Shown: positions 1 through 8,170 of the stretch, piece by piece
How the letters are laid out: every line of letters starts with the position of its first letter
How positions within the stretch are numbered: the first letter of the stretch is position 1
Assembly: GCF_002994045.1 (NCBI RefSeq)
Contig: NZ_MQUC01000003.1
Location: 720,501 to 784,500, forward strand
Direction of reading: 5' to 3'
Length of the DNA stretch: 64,000 nt
Source of the DNA: Nonlabens agnitus
GTDB lineage: Bacteria; Bacteroidota; Bacteroidia; Flavobacteriales; Flavobacteriaceae
Notes under the pieces: model-generated
Told to the model about the DNA's origin: nothing
What the model saw: the letters and a program-made list of their open reading frames with translations, nothing else
Database searches by the model: none
Made by a program: the position numbers and the translations under genes

Positions 1-1
1 A

Positions 2-1723
2 TACAGCGCTGGTGACATCATCAATTTTGATGCAGCAGTAACCTATCCGGTGACGTATTATATCTATGACGATGCGCCCAGTAACAATGGCTGTAAAAAT
101 CAGGTTTCGTTTGACGTAAACATATTGCCTACACCAATGTTGGATCCTGTGGCAGATGTACTTGTTTGTGAGACCTACGTTTTTCCAGAAATCAAAGGTG
201 AAAAACTATCTGGAAATGAAGCCTACTATACTGAATCTGGTGGTAATGGTACTAAGTATAATTCTGGAGAAACTATTCATATCGACAAGGCCTTAACCTA
301 TCCACTTACTTTTTACGTGTACGATGTGAGTTCGGCGAACTGTTTTAGTGAACGCAACTTTGATTTGGATCTTACCGTCTGTGATGTCAAAGTAGAAGTA
401 GAAGCTTCCACAACAGTTATTTGTGATAATGACATGGATGTTGTCACCATAACTGCCATACCGCTGGCACCCGTAAGCGATAGTAATTATGTCTATGAAT
501 GGAGACAAGATGGAAATCCCAATGTTATTGCCACAACTCCGCAGATTGAGGTGTTGCCATCCACAAGCACCACCTATCGAGTTACCGCTACAGATCCATC
601 GAGCAGGGCAGCAATTACAAGCGATACGGCTTCCATAACCATTGTTGTGAATGAAGCGCCCATCGCACCATCTAATATTGATGTAGCACAATGCGATGAT
701 CCTGAGAATGGAATAGGCATAGAATTTATAGACCTGAATGATTATGATGATCAGGTGACCATGGGAATTGAAAATCTCGATATTACCTATCATTTAAATC
801 AAAATGATGCTGATAATTCGCTGAATTCAATCTCCAATACACTAGAAATTACTACGGGCGAAAACGTGATCTATGCACGATTAACCAATCCCAATACTGG
901 TTGCTACAGCACAACGATCTTGACATTTGAACTCTTTGAAGCACCAGAACTGATCATCGATCCTACTTCTGTTTCTCTATGCGAGGCAACTACTGGCGAG
1001 TTTTTATCTACGGTAATAAGAACCAATCTTTCCATTGAAGATTATGATTTTATCTGGACCGTAGAAACAGAATCAGGAACAGAGCTGCTTGCAGATGCAA
1101 CGGCGCAGTTGCAGGTCAATGAAGCAGGTATCTATACTGTGGAAGCCATCAACAAAATGACAGGTTGCACTGCCAAAGCTACTGCCACGGTAGACACTGT
1201 ACTGAATCCTATTCAAGCTACCGCGAGTGCAGAGTTGACTGCGGTGTTAAACAATCACGTCATCAATGTTGAGGTAGAAGCCGCCATGGATCAAGAAACT
1301 ACTTATCAGGTCATGCTGGGCGATGGTTCATGGTATGATATGAATGAATTTAATGGCAGCTACACCTATACATTCCGTGGTGTGGAAACCGGCAATGGTA
1401 TTCAAACCATCCAGTTGCGAGATTCCAATGGATGTTGGACACAGACCCTAGAAGTGATTACTTTGGGAATCCCGCAATTTGTCACGCCTAATAATGACGG
1501 CTACAACGACACCTGGAACATCAAAGGTTTAGAGGTTTTGGATCAAGATTCAAAACTTTATGTTTTTGACCGGTATGGCAAATTGCTGGCAGATCTTACC
1601 CTAGATCAACAAGGTTGGAATGGCGTTTTTAATGGAGAGCCATTGCCTTCTACAGACTATTGGTACCGTCTGGAATTGGAAGATGGTCGTACCGTTTCGG
1701 GACACTTTTCTTTAAAGCGATAG
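2..1723 (+). CDS. Large surface protein with T9SS type B sorting domain (5'-truncated by window)
   Basis: The reading frame is open from the first bases, so this is the C-terminal part of a larger gene. The visible ~570 residues contain repeated beta-rich modules, each with a YPxTxYVYD-like strand and paired cysteines, typical of Ig/HYR-like repeats in giant flavobacterial surface proteins. The last ~85 residues (beginning near PQFVTPNNDGYND, with YVFDRYGKLL and a terminal SGHFSLKR) match the gliding-motility-associated CHU_C domain, the type B signal for type IX secretion. It is probably an exported adhesin; the ligand cannot be told. It shows no lower-complexity or compositional oddity, and the next gene follows after 155 bp. 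Confidence 0.85.
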   Translation, partial: YSAGDIINFDAAVTYPVTYYIYDDAPSNNGCKNQVSFDVNILPTPMLDPVADVLVCETYVFPEIKGEKLSGNEAYYTESGGNGTKYNSGETIHIDKALTYPLTFYVYDVSSANCFSERNFDLDLTVCDVKVEVEASTTVICDNDMDVVTITAIPLAPVSDSNYVYEWRQDGNPNVIATTPQIEVLPSTSTTYRVTATDPSSRAAITSDTASITIVVNEAPIAPSNIDVAQCDDPENGIGIEFIDLNDYDDQVTMGIENLDITYHLNQNDADNSLNSISNTLEITTGENVIYARLTNPNTGCYSTTILTFELFEAPELIIDPTSVSLCEATTGEFLSTVIRTNLSIEDYDFIWTVETESGTELLADATAQLQVNEAGIYTVEAINKMTGCTAKATATVDTVLNPIQATASAELTAVLNNHVINVEVEAAMDQETTYQVMLGDGSWYDMNEFNGSYTYTFRGVETGNGIQTIQLRDSNGCWTQTLEVITLGIPQFVTPNNDGYNDTWNIKGLEVLDQDSKLYVFDRYGKLLADLTLDQQGWNGVFNGEPLPSTDYWYRLELEDGRTVSGHFSLKR

Positions 1724-1878
1724 CACATCTTCTTTAAGGTATGTTCTAATTCTTCTATCCTCATTTTCAAAACTGTAGGATCATATTTATTGATCGTTGG
1801 TGTTGCTTTTAGAATAAGTTAACAGCGTTTGAGGTTACAAAAAATATTAGATCTAGGATATTTGTTTAAAATGCATGT

Positions 1879-2736
1879 ATGAAAAATGTCAAGCTAACCT
1901 TTGCCCTGGTCGTGATAGGCATGGTGCTGGTCGCGGTTTTTGCCTATCTCATGGTTTCCCACCAAAAACCTATGGCTGCATCTACCAACTATGAGATCGT
2001 AAAAACGTGGCCACTTCAAAGAGAGTTGGAAGAAATAAGCGGTATCACTTGGCTAACCGATAATACCATTGCCTGTATCCAGGATGAAAACGGACTTATA
2101 TACATCTATGACCTAGAGCAAGGTAAGGTGGTCGAGCGCATAAATTTTGCTGGTGATGGTGATTACGAGGCTATTGCCGTGATGGATGATGATGCCTTTG
2201 TGATGCGTAGCGATGGTAGACTGTTTAAAGTAGCACGCTTTCGCGAAAGCGAACAAAAAACAACCACCTATTTTCAAACCAACTTTACGCCTAATGATGA
2301 CATGGAATCGCTGGCGCTTAACGCCACCGGTGATATGCTTCTCACCATTCCTAAACAAACAAATAATACAGAAGATGCGAAAGGAATCTATGAAATCGAT
2401 CCAGAAACAAAACAGACTTCTTCCGATCCTATAATTGAAATAAAGATCAACGACAGTTTGTTTAATAAAAATGAGCAGCGAGCGGTCCGAACGAGATTTA
2501 GTCCTTCAGATATGGCGGTGCACCCGCAAACTGGTGATTTTTATTTAATGGAAGGTGTTCACCCTAAACTGGTCGTACTGGATCAAAAAGGATTGGTCAA
2601 GGACATCATATTCTTGGATAGTAAGAATTTTGCTCAGCCTGAAGGAATCGCTATTAGTCCAACAGGTAGAATCTATATTGCCAATGAGGGAAACGCAGGT
2701 ATCGCTACCATTCATGAAGTGATTATAAAGCTGTAA
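1879..2736 (+). CDS. SdiA-regulated-domain protein (YjiK-like), paralogue 1
   Basis: A 285-residue protein with one N-terminal membrane or signal segment (LTFALVVIGMVLVAVFAYLMV), followed by a beta-propeller-like SdiA-regulated domain. Marker stretches are EEISGITWL, DGDYEAIAV, MRSDGRLFKVARF, SPSDMAVHP and AQPEGIAISP. The family is thought to form an NHL/propeller-like fold on the outer side of the membrane; its biochemical role is not established. A second copy lies at 3380-4246 with the same order of motifs, so the two are paralogues. The residues RFRES near position 123 are encoded by the dispersed palindrome. The ATG at 1879 is the only good start before the signal segment. Confidence 0.8.
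   Translation: MKNVKLTFALVVIGMVLVAVFAYLMVSHQKPMAASTNYEIVKTWPLQRELEEISGITWLTDNTIACIQDENGLIYIYDLEQGKVVERINFAGDGDYEAIAVMDDDAFVMRSDGRLFKVARFRESEQKTTTYFQTNFTPNDDMESLALNATGDMLLTIPKQTNNTEDAKGIYEIDPETKQTSSDPIIEIKINDSLFNKNEQRAVRTRFSPSDMAVHPQTGDFYLMEGVHPKLVVLDQKGLVKDIIFLDSKNFAQPEGIAISPTGRIYIANEGNAGIATIHEVIIKL
2236..2251. repeat. Dispersed palindrome, copy 1 (in CDS, read as RFRES)
   Basis: Exact CGCTTTCGCGAAAGCG inside SdiA-regulated paralogue 1. It sits at the homologous codon position to copy 2. Confidence 0.95.
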
Positions 2737-2818
2737 AACAAGTTACTGTAAATCAATTAAATAGACATTCAATGTAAAATTAAGGTTAACTAAATGTATA
2801 ATTAACGTTTATAATTAT

Positions 2819-2826
2819 TATATTTG
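2819..2826 (+). promoter_or_regulatory. -7 box TATATTTG before the 42-aa small ORF
   Basis: A perfect match to the Bacteroidota TAnnTTTG box, 17 bp before the ATG at 2844. I see no convincing TTG at the -33 position. Together with the terminator at 2992-3034 it would define a transcript of about 200 nt. Confidence 0.5.
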
Positions 2827-2843
2827 GGTCTAAATTTTTTATT

Positions 2844-2972
2844 ATGAGACCTTACAGAACGCAAGTTGTGAAGAGAGAAGGAAGAGTCTCTCGAATTGAA
2901 AGTCTATTTGCAAACCTGAGAGCTTACGGTGAGAAATGCCGTGCGTTTTATCAGTTTGCGACGACTACGTAA
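2844..2972 (+). CDS. 42-aa basic small protein of unknown function
   Basis: An ATG-to-TAA frame encodes a peptide starting MRPYRTQVVKREGR and ending YQFATTT, with one cysteine, many Arg/Lys and no signal peptide or membrane segment. It is preceded by a perfect -7 box and followed 19 nt after the stop by a very strong terminator, so it looks like a self-contained monocistronic unit. I do not recognise a family. It could instead be a small regulatory RNA that happens to contain a frame. Confidence 0.5.
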   Translation: MRPYRTQVVKREGRVSRIESLFANLRAYGEKCRAFYQFATTT

Positions 2973-2991
2973 ACTTTTTGAAGTTTAAAAT

Positions 2992-3034
2992 TGCGAGCCT
3001 GCTAGTGATTCACTGGCAGGCTCGCATTTTTTTT
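2992..3034 (+). terminator. Strong rho-independent terminator
   Basis: A perfect 11-bp stem, TGCGAGCCTGC (2992-3002) with GCAGGCTCGCA (3016-3026). An inner AGTG/CACT extension encloses a 3-nt loop, and eight T follow. It ends the small-ORF transcript and could also work on the opposite strand. Confidence 0.9.
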
Positions 3035-3062
3035 AGGTCGTATCATAAAGATATGGATCGCC

Positions 3063-3215
3063 TTATTCCTTTTGAGAATTCAAGGCTTTTTGGAGATCCT
3101 TGAGGCGTTGTGCTCGAGCTTCCTTTTCTGTGCGCAATTTGTTTTTCTTGCGCTCCATAAGTTTGGAATGCTTGCTCTTGTTTTTTGTGTTTTTCTGCTT
3201 TCCAGATTTGGCCAT
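3063..3215 (-). CDS. 50-aa lysine/arginine-rich small protein
   Basis: The minus-strand frame starts MAKSGKQKNTKNKSK and continues as an almost entirely charged helix (KLMERKKNKLRTEKEARAQ) to TAA. Composition and length suggest a nucleic-acid- or ribosome-associated small protein. Similar short KQKNTKNKSKHSKL-type proteins are, I believe, common in Flavobacteriia as conserved hypotheticals. Two longer hydrophobic plus-strand frames over the same DNA are its antisense shadows. The function is unknown. Confidence 0.6.
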   Translation of the reverse strand: MAKSGKQKNTKNKSKHSKLMERKKNKLRTEKEARAQRLKDLQKALNSQKE

Positions 3216-3379
3216 GGTTCAAAGATACCTATTTATAGAAACGGTTGTTATGTACAAGCTATGCTGGGTAACTATCAATATGGAGCACAGTAACGATAGA
3301 AATGATTAACAAAGACCTGCTATATTTTATGCTTACTTTTTGAGACCTAGACCATGCAATATTGCAATTTTGTACTCCT

Positions 3380-4246
3380 ATGAAAACGATCAAATATACT
3401 CTGGCGGTAACCGTGGTGTTATCACTAATGATCGCGCTTCTTGCGTTTCAAGGCTTGAAGACCGACGATGAGCCCAAGCAGAAAAAAGCGTCTACTGACT
3501 ATACTATTGTTCAAAAATGGGAAATGCCCAAATACCTGAGAGAAATAAGCGGTATCGCTTGGCTTCCAGATGGGAAAATGGCTTGCGTGCAGGATGAAGA
3601 AGGAGAAATCTTCATTTACGATCTTGAAAGCAATAAAATTCTACAAAATATTCATTTCGCCGATTCTGGTGATTATGAAGGTATCGCTGTGCACGATGAC
3701 ACCGCCTATGTAATGCGTAGTGATGGAAAGATCTTTGAGGTAGCACGCTTTCGCGAAAGCGGAAAAGCTAAAACCATCAGCTACAAAACGGAGTTCTCTT
3801 CCAAAAACAACATGGAAACACTTGCCATAAGTCGCGATGGATCCTACTTGATCTCAGCGCCAAAGGATCGTGATAAGGTGGATGAATTCAAGGGATTGTA
3901 TAAAATTGACCTAGAGTCACGGCTGGTGGACGCGGTGCCTACCGTGAGTATCAATATGGAAGATGATGCCTTTGAGGATTATCTAGAAAAGAAGGTTTAT
4001 AAAACATTTAGCCCATCAGATGCTGCTGTGCATCCTTTAACTGGCGAGTATTATGTGCTGGAAGGAATTGATCCCAAACTGGTGATCTTAGAAAAGGATG
4101 GCACCATCAAAAAGGTAATCGAACTGGATGAGGACGATTTTGCACAGCCAGAAGGAATCACCTTTAGTCAAGACGGTACCTTGTTTATTTCTAATGAAGC
4201 CAGTAAAAAGAACAAGGCTAATATTCTAGAGGTAAAGCTGAACTGA
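3380..4246 (+). CDS. SdiA-regulated-domain protein (YjiK-like), paralogue 2
   Basis: A 288-residue paralogue of the gene at 1879, with an N-terminal hydrophobic segment (LAVTVVLSLMIALLAF) and the same propeller markers (REISGIAWL, GDYEGIAV, MRSDGKIFEVARF, SPSDAAVHP, AQPEGITF). I start it at the ATG at 3380. The frame also opens at a TTG at 3362, but that adds only six residues ahead of a standard MKTIKY signal start. The dispersed palindrome encodes RFRES at exactly the homologous place as in paralogue 1, so it predates the duplication or was homogenised afterwards. The gene converges on the next, minus-strand, pair. Confidence 0.8.
   Translation: MKTIKYTLAVTVVLSLMIALLAFQGLKTDDEPKQKKASTDYTIVQKWEMPKYLREISGIAWLPDGKMACVQDEEGEIFIYDLESNKILQNIHFADSGDYEGIAVHDDTAYVMRSDGKIFEVARFRESGKAKTISYKTEFSSKNNMETLAISRDGSYLISAPKDRDKVDEFKGLYKIDLESRLVDAVPTVSINMEDDAFEDYLEKKVYKTFSPSDAAVHPLTGEYYVLEGIDPKLVILEKDGTIKKVIELDEDDFAQPEGITFSQDGTLFISNEASKKNKANILEVKLN
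3746..3761. repeat. Dispersed palindrome, copy 2 (in CDS, read as RFRES)
   Basis: Exact 16-mer inside SdiA-regulated paralogue 2. Confidence 0.95.
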
Positions 4247-4276
4247 TAGACTTGTTGAGTTCAATGACTCAAGCAG

Positions 4277-4399
4277 CTATTTAGACCTTGAGGTTGTCTT
4301 GTTGCTTTTACCAGCTTTCTTTTTCTTTCTATCGCGATACCAGCGATAACCTTTCCATCCTAGTTTCCCTAGGGTAATAATTTTAAAAATCTTTTTCAT
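4277..4399 (-). CDS. 40-aa basic small protein
   Basis: The minus-strand ATG frame reads MKKIFKIITLGKLGWKGYR, then a Lys/Arg-rich tail, ending in TAG. It lies 21 bp downstream of the YetF-like gene on the same strand and is probably co-transcribed. The short hydrophobic and aromatic N-terminus with a very basic tail suggests a membrane-surface peptide. No family was recognised. Confidence 0.45.
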   Translation of the reverse strand: MKKIFKIITLGKLGWKGYRWYRDRKKKKAGKSNKTTSRSK

Positions 4400-4420
4400 A
4401 ACTATATTTTTTAAATGGGT

Positions 4421-4972
4421 TTAAACCTTTTCTTTTTTCACGTCTAGAAAGTCCAATAACCTAGGCTCTAGCGTTGCATCAACCTTGCCGTGTAGGACGC
4501 TCACGTCACCAGTACTTTCAAAAACCACGGCTTTCACTTCTTCAAACTTCAAGACATTGGCTTCGCGCAGTTTTGCAATCAGTTCTGATCTGTGCAGATT
4601 GGTTTTGGCAAGGTTCTCTTCAATGATTTTACCGTTTTTCATTAATAAAATGGGCGCATTGGTCGCAGTTTTTCTAAACCAGCCCGCATAGCGCTGTAAC
4701 AAGGCAAATACCACTTGGAATAGAACGATAGCCGCTAGAGCTACAGCACCATTACCTATGGAAGTCTTAGGATCCAGCGATACAGAAGCCAAAATACTAC
4801 CTATGGCAATCGTAGTGGCAAAATCAAAACTGGTCATTTTTGAAAAAGTACGCAGGCCGGCAACCCTAGTGATTAAAATAAGTACTGAAAAAATTACCAC
4901 AACGGTAATTACAATGATGGTAGAGGCCGTTAGGTCTAGATACAACCACTCTTTGATATTAGAAATATTCAT
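4421..4972 (-). CDS. DUF421 / YetF-like membrane protein
   Basis: 183 residues from the ATG at 4972. An upstream ATG at 5074 stays in frame but would put 34 polar residues ahead of the first helix, which is unusual for the family. Three hydrophobic helices are followed by a cytosolic DUF421 domain with TRVAGLRTFSKMTSFDFATT, the family signature, and the conserved ILLMKNGKI, LHRSELIAKLRE and EVKAVVFESTGDVSVL. The family includes Bacillus YetF/YdfS spore and stress membrane proteins of unclear function. It is followed by a 40-aa basic protein. Confidence 0.85.
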   Translation of the reverse strand: MNISNIKEWLYLDLTASTIIVITVVVIFSVLILITRVAGLRTFSKMTSFDFATTIAIGSILASVSLDPKTSIGNGAVALAAIVLFQVVFALLQRYAGWFRKTATNAPILLMKNGKIIEENLAKTNLHRSELIAKLREANVLKFEEVKAVVFESTGDVSVLHGKVDATLEPRLLDFLDVKKEKV

Positions 4973-5257
4973 AATTCTTAGATTAGAAAAGATGGAAATG
5001 TTTTTCATCCATTGCCAATTTCCGATTAATAGCGATGTGGACCTCTTAATTATTATGTAAGATTTTTCGAACAAGGTGTTGATGTTCTAGATATCTTAAT
5101 TGGAGCCTTAAACTTTGCGATTATGGTCAGGCTTGTGAAAAGTTTACAAAACGGTTGCTGTTATAAGTGCTAATTTTATCGATTGCAAAATCAAGCTTTG
5201 GTGCAAAAACAATTACTAGCCTCATTAAGATACCTCAAGAATTTTCTATCACGTACG

Positions 5258-5929
5258 ATGGAAAAGTATGACGGTCGGTTGGCTTACATCATCACGGCTG
5301 TTGTGGCAAGCATTGTATTTGTGGGCGGCGTCAAGCTCTTCATCAAATTGACCGAAGTCCTGAAGACAGAATATCTGGCATCTTATGACAGTTCCATATC
5401 AAATTATGTGCAACAATTTCGCACAGCTTCATTGACAGATTATTTCGTTTTTGTAACCGATGTAGGCGACACTTTAGGTTACCTCATCATTTTCACCTTT
5501 TGTACGCTCTTGTTTTATATTCTTTTTAAAAGCTGGAAATATGTAGCGCAATTTGCCCTGATCATGATCCTGGCCTTGAGTTCTAATTTGATTTTGAAAC
5601 AGGCCATCAACCGGGCAAGACCAGATGCAGAACATCTCGTTATGGTAGAAACCTTGAGCTACCCTAGCGGTCACGCCATGATGGCGATGGCATTTTATGG
5701 TCTGCTTATCTATTTCGTCACGCAGTTTGGCATCAGTAAATACTGGAAAACATTGTTGATCATTTTATTAGTGACTCTTATCTTAAGCATTGGAACCAGC
5801 AGGATTTACCTAGGTGTGCATTATCCATCAGACGTTGCTGGTGGTTTTATTGCAGGCTTTATTTGGGTGGTTTTCTGTATCATGATTTTCAACTTGATCA
5901 AAATATTCAAGCGAGATCCATCGACTTGA
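5258..5929 (+). CDS. PAP2-family membrane phosphatase
   Basis: A PAP2 (type 2 phosphatidic acid phosphatase) protein of about 223 residues with five to six membrane helices. All three active-site motifs are present: KQAINRARP, PSGH (YPSGHAMMA) and SRIYLGVHYPSD, the last containing the catalytic His-Asp pair. The likely substrate is a lipid phosphate or undecaprenyl pyrophosphate, at the outer face of the inner membrane. A TTG at 5183 would add 25 residues; I prefer the ATG at 5258. It stands alone between divergently oriented neighbours. Confidence 0.85.
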   Translation: MEKYDGRLAYIITAVVASIVFVGGVKLFIKLTEVLKTEYLASYDSSISNYVQQFRTASLTDYFVFVTDVGDTLGYLIIFTFCTLLFYILFKSWKYVAQFALIMILALSSNLILKQAINRARPDAEHLVMVETLSYPSGHAMMAMAFYGLLIYFVTQFGISKYWKTLLIILLVTLILSIGTSRIYLGVHYPSDVAGGFIAGFIWVVFCIMIFNLIKIFKRDPST

Positions 5930-5965
5930 TCCATGGTAGGAAGGAAGATCTTTGTTTCTAAGGAG

Positions 5966-5985
5966 TTCGCTTTCGCGAAAGCGAA
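5966..5985. repeat. Dispersed palindrome, copy 3 (intergenic, extended to 20 bp)
   Basis: TTCGCTTTCGCGAAAGCGAA lies 36 bp after the PAP2 stop codon and before the YdhS-like gene. A minus-strand frame running through it is not considered a gene. Confidence 0.95.
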
Positions 5986-6113
5986 TACATCATCAAGCTT
6001 TTCCATTGTCTAAAAGCTGATAGTCATCATCCATCTTATTGCAAATAACCTTGTACGCTCGATTTAAGAGAACGTAAAGAACATTTAGGCGCTACTAGGC
6101 CGTTCTTTGTAGC

Positions 6114-7838
6114 ATGGGAGAAACCAAGTTTTTAGCTATTGTAGGTTGTGGTGCGCGAGGATTACATGCTTTGGAACGATTCTTTATCACGTTGTCTGAT
6201 CGCGTATCGTCACAATTAGTAGGAAATTACAAAGTTATAGTTTTTGAAACACGTGAGAATCTAGGTACTGGTCTAGCTTGGGATCCAGATCAAACCAGCG
6301 TGAACTGGAGTAACATTTCTGACCGTGCTTTGGAACCTTTTGAGGGTAGGCCGGCGTTCAATCTAAAAGACGTGCATTTCCCTTCATTTCCCAGTTATCT
6401 GGAGTGGTTGGAAGAGGTGATGGGCGTGACCATCAATGAAGAAAAGGATACTTTTTCCAAACGTAAGGTGACCGGTGCCTATCTGGTCCAGCGCGTACTA
6501 TCCATCGTCGAGCCGTTGCAAAGTCTAGGTTTGCTGGAAGTTAAAAGAGAACGCGTGATCAAGCTTACCCATCAAGAAAATGTTTTTACTCTCGATACAG
6601 AACAAGGCGATGGATATGATTTCAAGAAAGTGCTTCTTGCCTTGGGACATTTAAAAACCACTATTTCTAAGGAAAATCAGAGGTTCATTGAGCATGCTAA
6701 AAAAGATGCATTGCATTTTAGCAATGACCCGTATAGCCATGAAGCTGCGGCGATTTATGCTTCTTCTAAGAAGATCTTAATCAAAGGTTTAGGCCTCGCC
6801 ATGATTGATGTGGTGCGCATGATCACTGAAAATGATAACGCTGGATTTGAGAAAAATGATCACAATATCTTCCTGAATTACACTGGCAACAAGAACGTTC
6901 AAATCGTTCCCTACTCACTAGACGGACTTGCCATGGTACCTAAACCAGTAGGAAAACATATTGATGACAATTTTGATCCCATCAAGGCTGGAAAAGCAGA
7001 AATGTTGGACCAACTAAAGACAGACATAAAAAATGGAGAAGTCCAGGACGTTGATGATATTTTGTACCCAATAGCTGGTGTCGTCATGAATGTCTATAAC
7101 CGTTTTGATCAGCCTTACGGCAGTTCATCCTTGAGCGATGCAGAAGGAAAGGACCTCATTGTCACTTGGCTCAAGGACCAAACCACCAAAAATGAGCATA
7201 TCATTGATACCAATATGTTCATTGTAGATTACATGAAGCTAACCTGTCAAATGTCTCATGGTAACACACCGTTTTCCCTGGATTATACTATTGGACAAGT
7301 GTGGAGAGAACTACAAATAGACATGTATTATCTATACACATATCAATTATTGCCACCGGCATTGGTAGCTAGGTTCATCGAGATCAATGAAATGGCAAAA
7401 CGTTATAGCTTTGGACCACCGGTAGAAAGTATACTGCAACTCATAGCTCTTCATGATGCTAGTGTCTTGAATTTGGATTTTGTGAATCAGCCAGAGATCG
7501 AACTGGTTGACGATGGTTTCAAAATTCTTAAGAATGATAAAGAGATCGTTTGTGATGCCTTAATAGACAGTGTTTTAGATAAACCCAATCTTTCCAATAT
7601 CACTGATCCCTTAATCGAATCTCTAGTTTCTAAATCAATGACGCAGCAGTTTGAGGAGAATTTGGGCATTGCCGTTTCACATAGCGCAAATCATTTGCTG
7701 GGTTCTGTAACTATAGAAGGCTTGCATCATGTAGGCCGCAATACCAAAGGATCTGAACATGGAGTTGACGCACTGCTGGAATGTTTTGATACCCAAAAAA
7801 TGCAAGTGGTGATTGATGAAATTTTACTTAATTCTTAG
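6114..7838 (+). CDS. YdhS-like FAD/NAD(P)-binding protein
   Basis: 574 residues beginning METKFLAIVGCGARG-like with a Rossmann glycine motif (VGCGARG), then the FAD-NAD(P)-binding domain signatures GTGLAWDPDQ and NWSNISDRALEPFEGR. A second dinucleotide-fold region follows around KKILIKGLGLAMIDVVRM. The family (COG4529, YdhS) comprises putative flavin-dependent oxidoreductases without an assigned substrate. It is monocistronic: 184 bp precede it, and a bidirectional terminator lies 53 bp after the stop. Confidence 0.8.
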   Translation: MGETKFLAIVGCGARGLHALERFFITLSDRVSSQLVGNYKVIVFETRENLGTGLAWDPDQTSVNWSNISDRALEPFEGRPAFNLKDVHFPSFPSYLEWLEEVMGVTINEEKDTFSKRKVTGAYLVQRVLSIVEPLQSLGLLEVKRERVIKLTHQENVFTLDTEQGDGYDFKKVLLALGHLKTTISKENQRFIEHAKKDALHFSNDPYSHEAAAIYASSKKILIKGLGLAMIDVVRMITENDNAGFEKNDHNIFLNYTGNKNVQIVPYSLDGLAMVPKPVGKHIDDNFDPIKAGKAEMLDQLKTDIKNGEVQDVDDILYPIAGVVMNVYNRFDQPYGSSSLSDAEGKDLIVTWLKDQTTKNEHIIDTNMFIVDYMKLTCQMSHGNTPFSLDYTIGQVWRELQIDMYYLYTYQLLPPALVARFIEINEMAKRYSFGPPVESILQLIALHDASVLNLDFVNQPEIELVDDGFKILKNDKEIVCDALIDSVLDKPNLSNITDPLIESLVSKSMTQQFEENLGIAVSHSANHLLGSVTIEGLHHVGRNTKGSEHGVDALLECFDTQKMQVVIDEILLNS

Positions 7839-7890
7839 ATTACATTATTGATTATTTAAATTCCAATTATTCCTTGCTAAGGAATCAAAA

Positions 7891-7923
7891 AAATCCTGAA
7901 ACAGATCAACTGTTTCAGGATTT
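7891..7923. terminator. Bidirectional terminator hairpin
   Basis: A 14-bp perfect stem, AAATCCTGAAACAG (7891-7904) with CTGTTTCAGGATTT (7910-7923), and a 5-nt loop. It has A-rich flank on the left and T/A on the right, so it can serve the YdhS-like gene on + and the sorting-domain remnant on -. A smaller ATTCCTT/AAGGAAT hairpin precedes it at 7869-7885. Confidence 0.8.
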
Positions 7924-7943
7924 AAGATTAGGATAATTCAAAC

Positions 7944-8078
7944 TTAGTTCTTTACCAGCTTTGAGCTAAAGGTATCGTTGTTTTGATTCTTGAATGTTGC
8001 GATATACACTCCAGGATTAAGATCTGAAATGTTAAGGCTATTACCTACGGGAGTCGCAGTAATTACTTTTTGTCTGGT
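7944..8078 (-). pseudogene. Remnant of a T9SS type A C-terminal sorting domain
   Basis: On the minus strand a 44-codon open stretch ending in TAA reads ...ATPVGNSLNISDLNPGVY, then IATFKNQNNDTFSSKLVKN. This is the classic last half of a Por-secretion (type A) sorting domain: ISDLxPGVYI and a terminal KLVKN. An in-frame TAG at 8079-8081 interrupts it upstream, no start codon is available, and no cargo domain remains. I read it as the leftover 3' end of a deleted secreted-protein gene. It still abuts an intact terminator. Confidence 0.7.
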
Positions 8079-8095
8079 CTAGTTAATGGATAATA

Positions 8096-8143
8096 ACATT
8101 CGTAATCATGTTAAGGGTTCTAAATGTTAGCTGATTACTTTTG
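8096..8143 (+). promoter_or_regulatory. Candidate promoter of the FGE-like gene, with one LytTR-like half-site
   Basis: A perfect -7 box TACTTTTG lies at 8136-8143. Exactly 40 bp before its start is ACATTCGTAATCATG (8096-8110), which shares CATTCGT with the half-sites of the proposed LytTR regulon. The next 21-bp register upstream (8075) matches poorly, so membership in the regulon is tentative. Confidence 0.4.
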
Positions 8144-8170
8144 TGTATAAAGAATATCTAAATTAAGAAA

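Noticed and set aside
3072..3309. Two hydrophobic plus-strand frames of 69-73 codons.
   Set aside because: They are antisense to the 50-aa basic small protein; the lysine-rich codons read backwards give the Phe/Leu-rich sequence.
5821..6006. Minus-strand frame of 61 codons containing the palindrome (AFAKA).
   Set aside because: It overlaps the end of the PAP2 gene, has no family resemblance, and the palindrome alone keeps the frame open.
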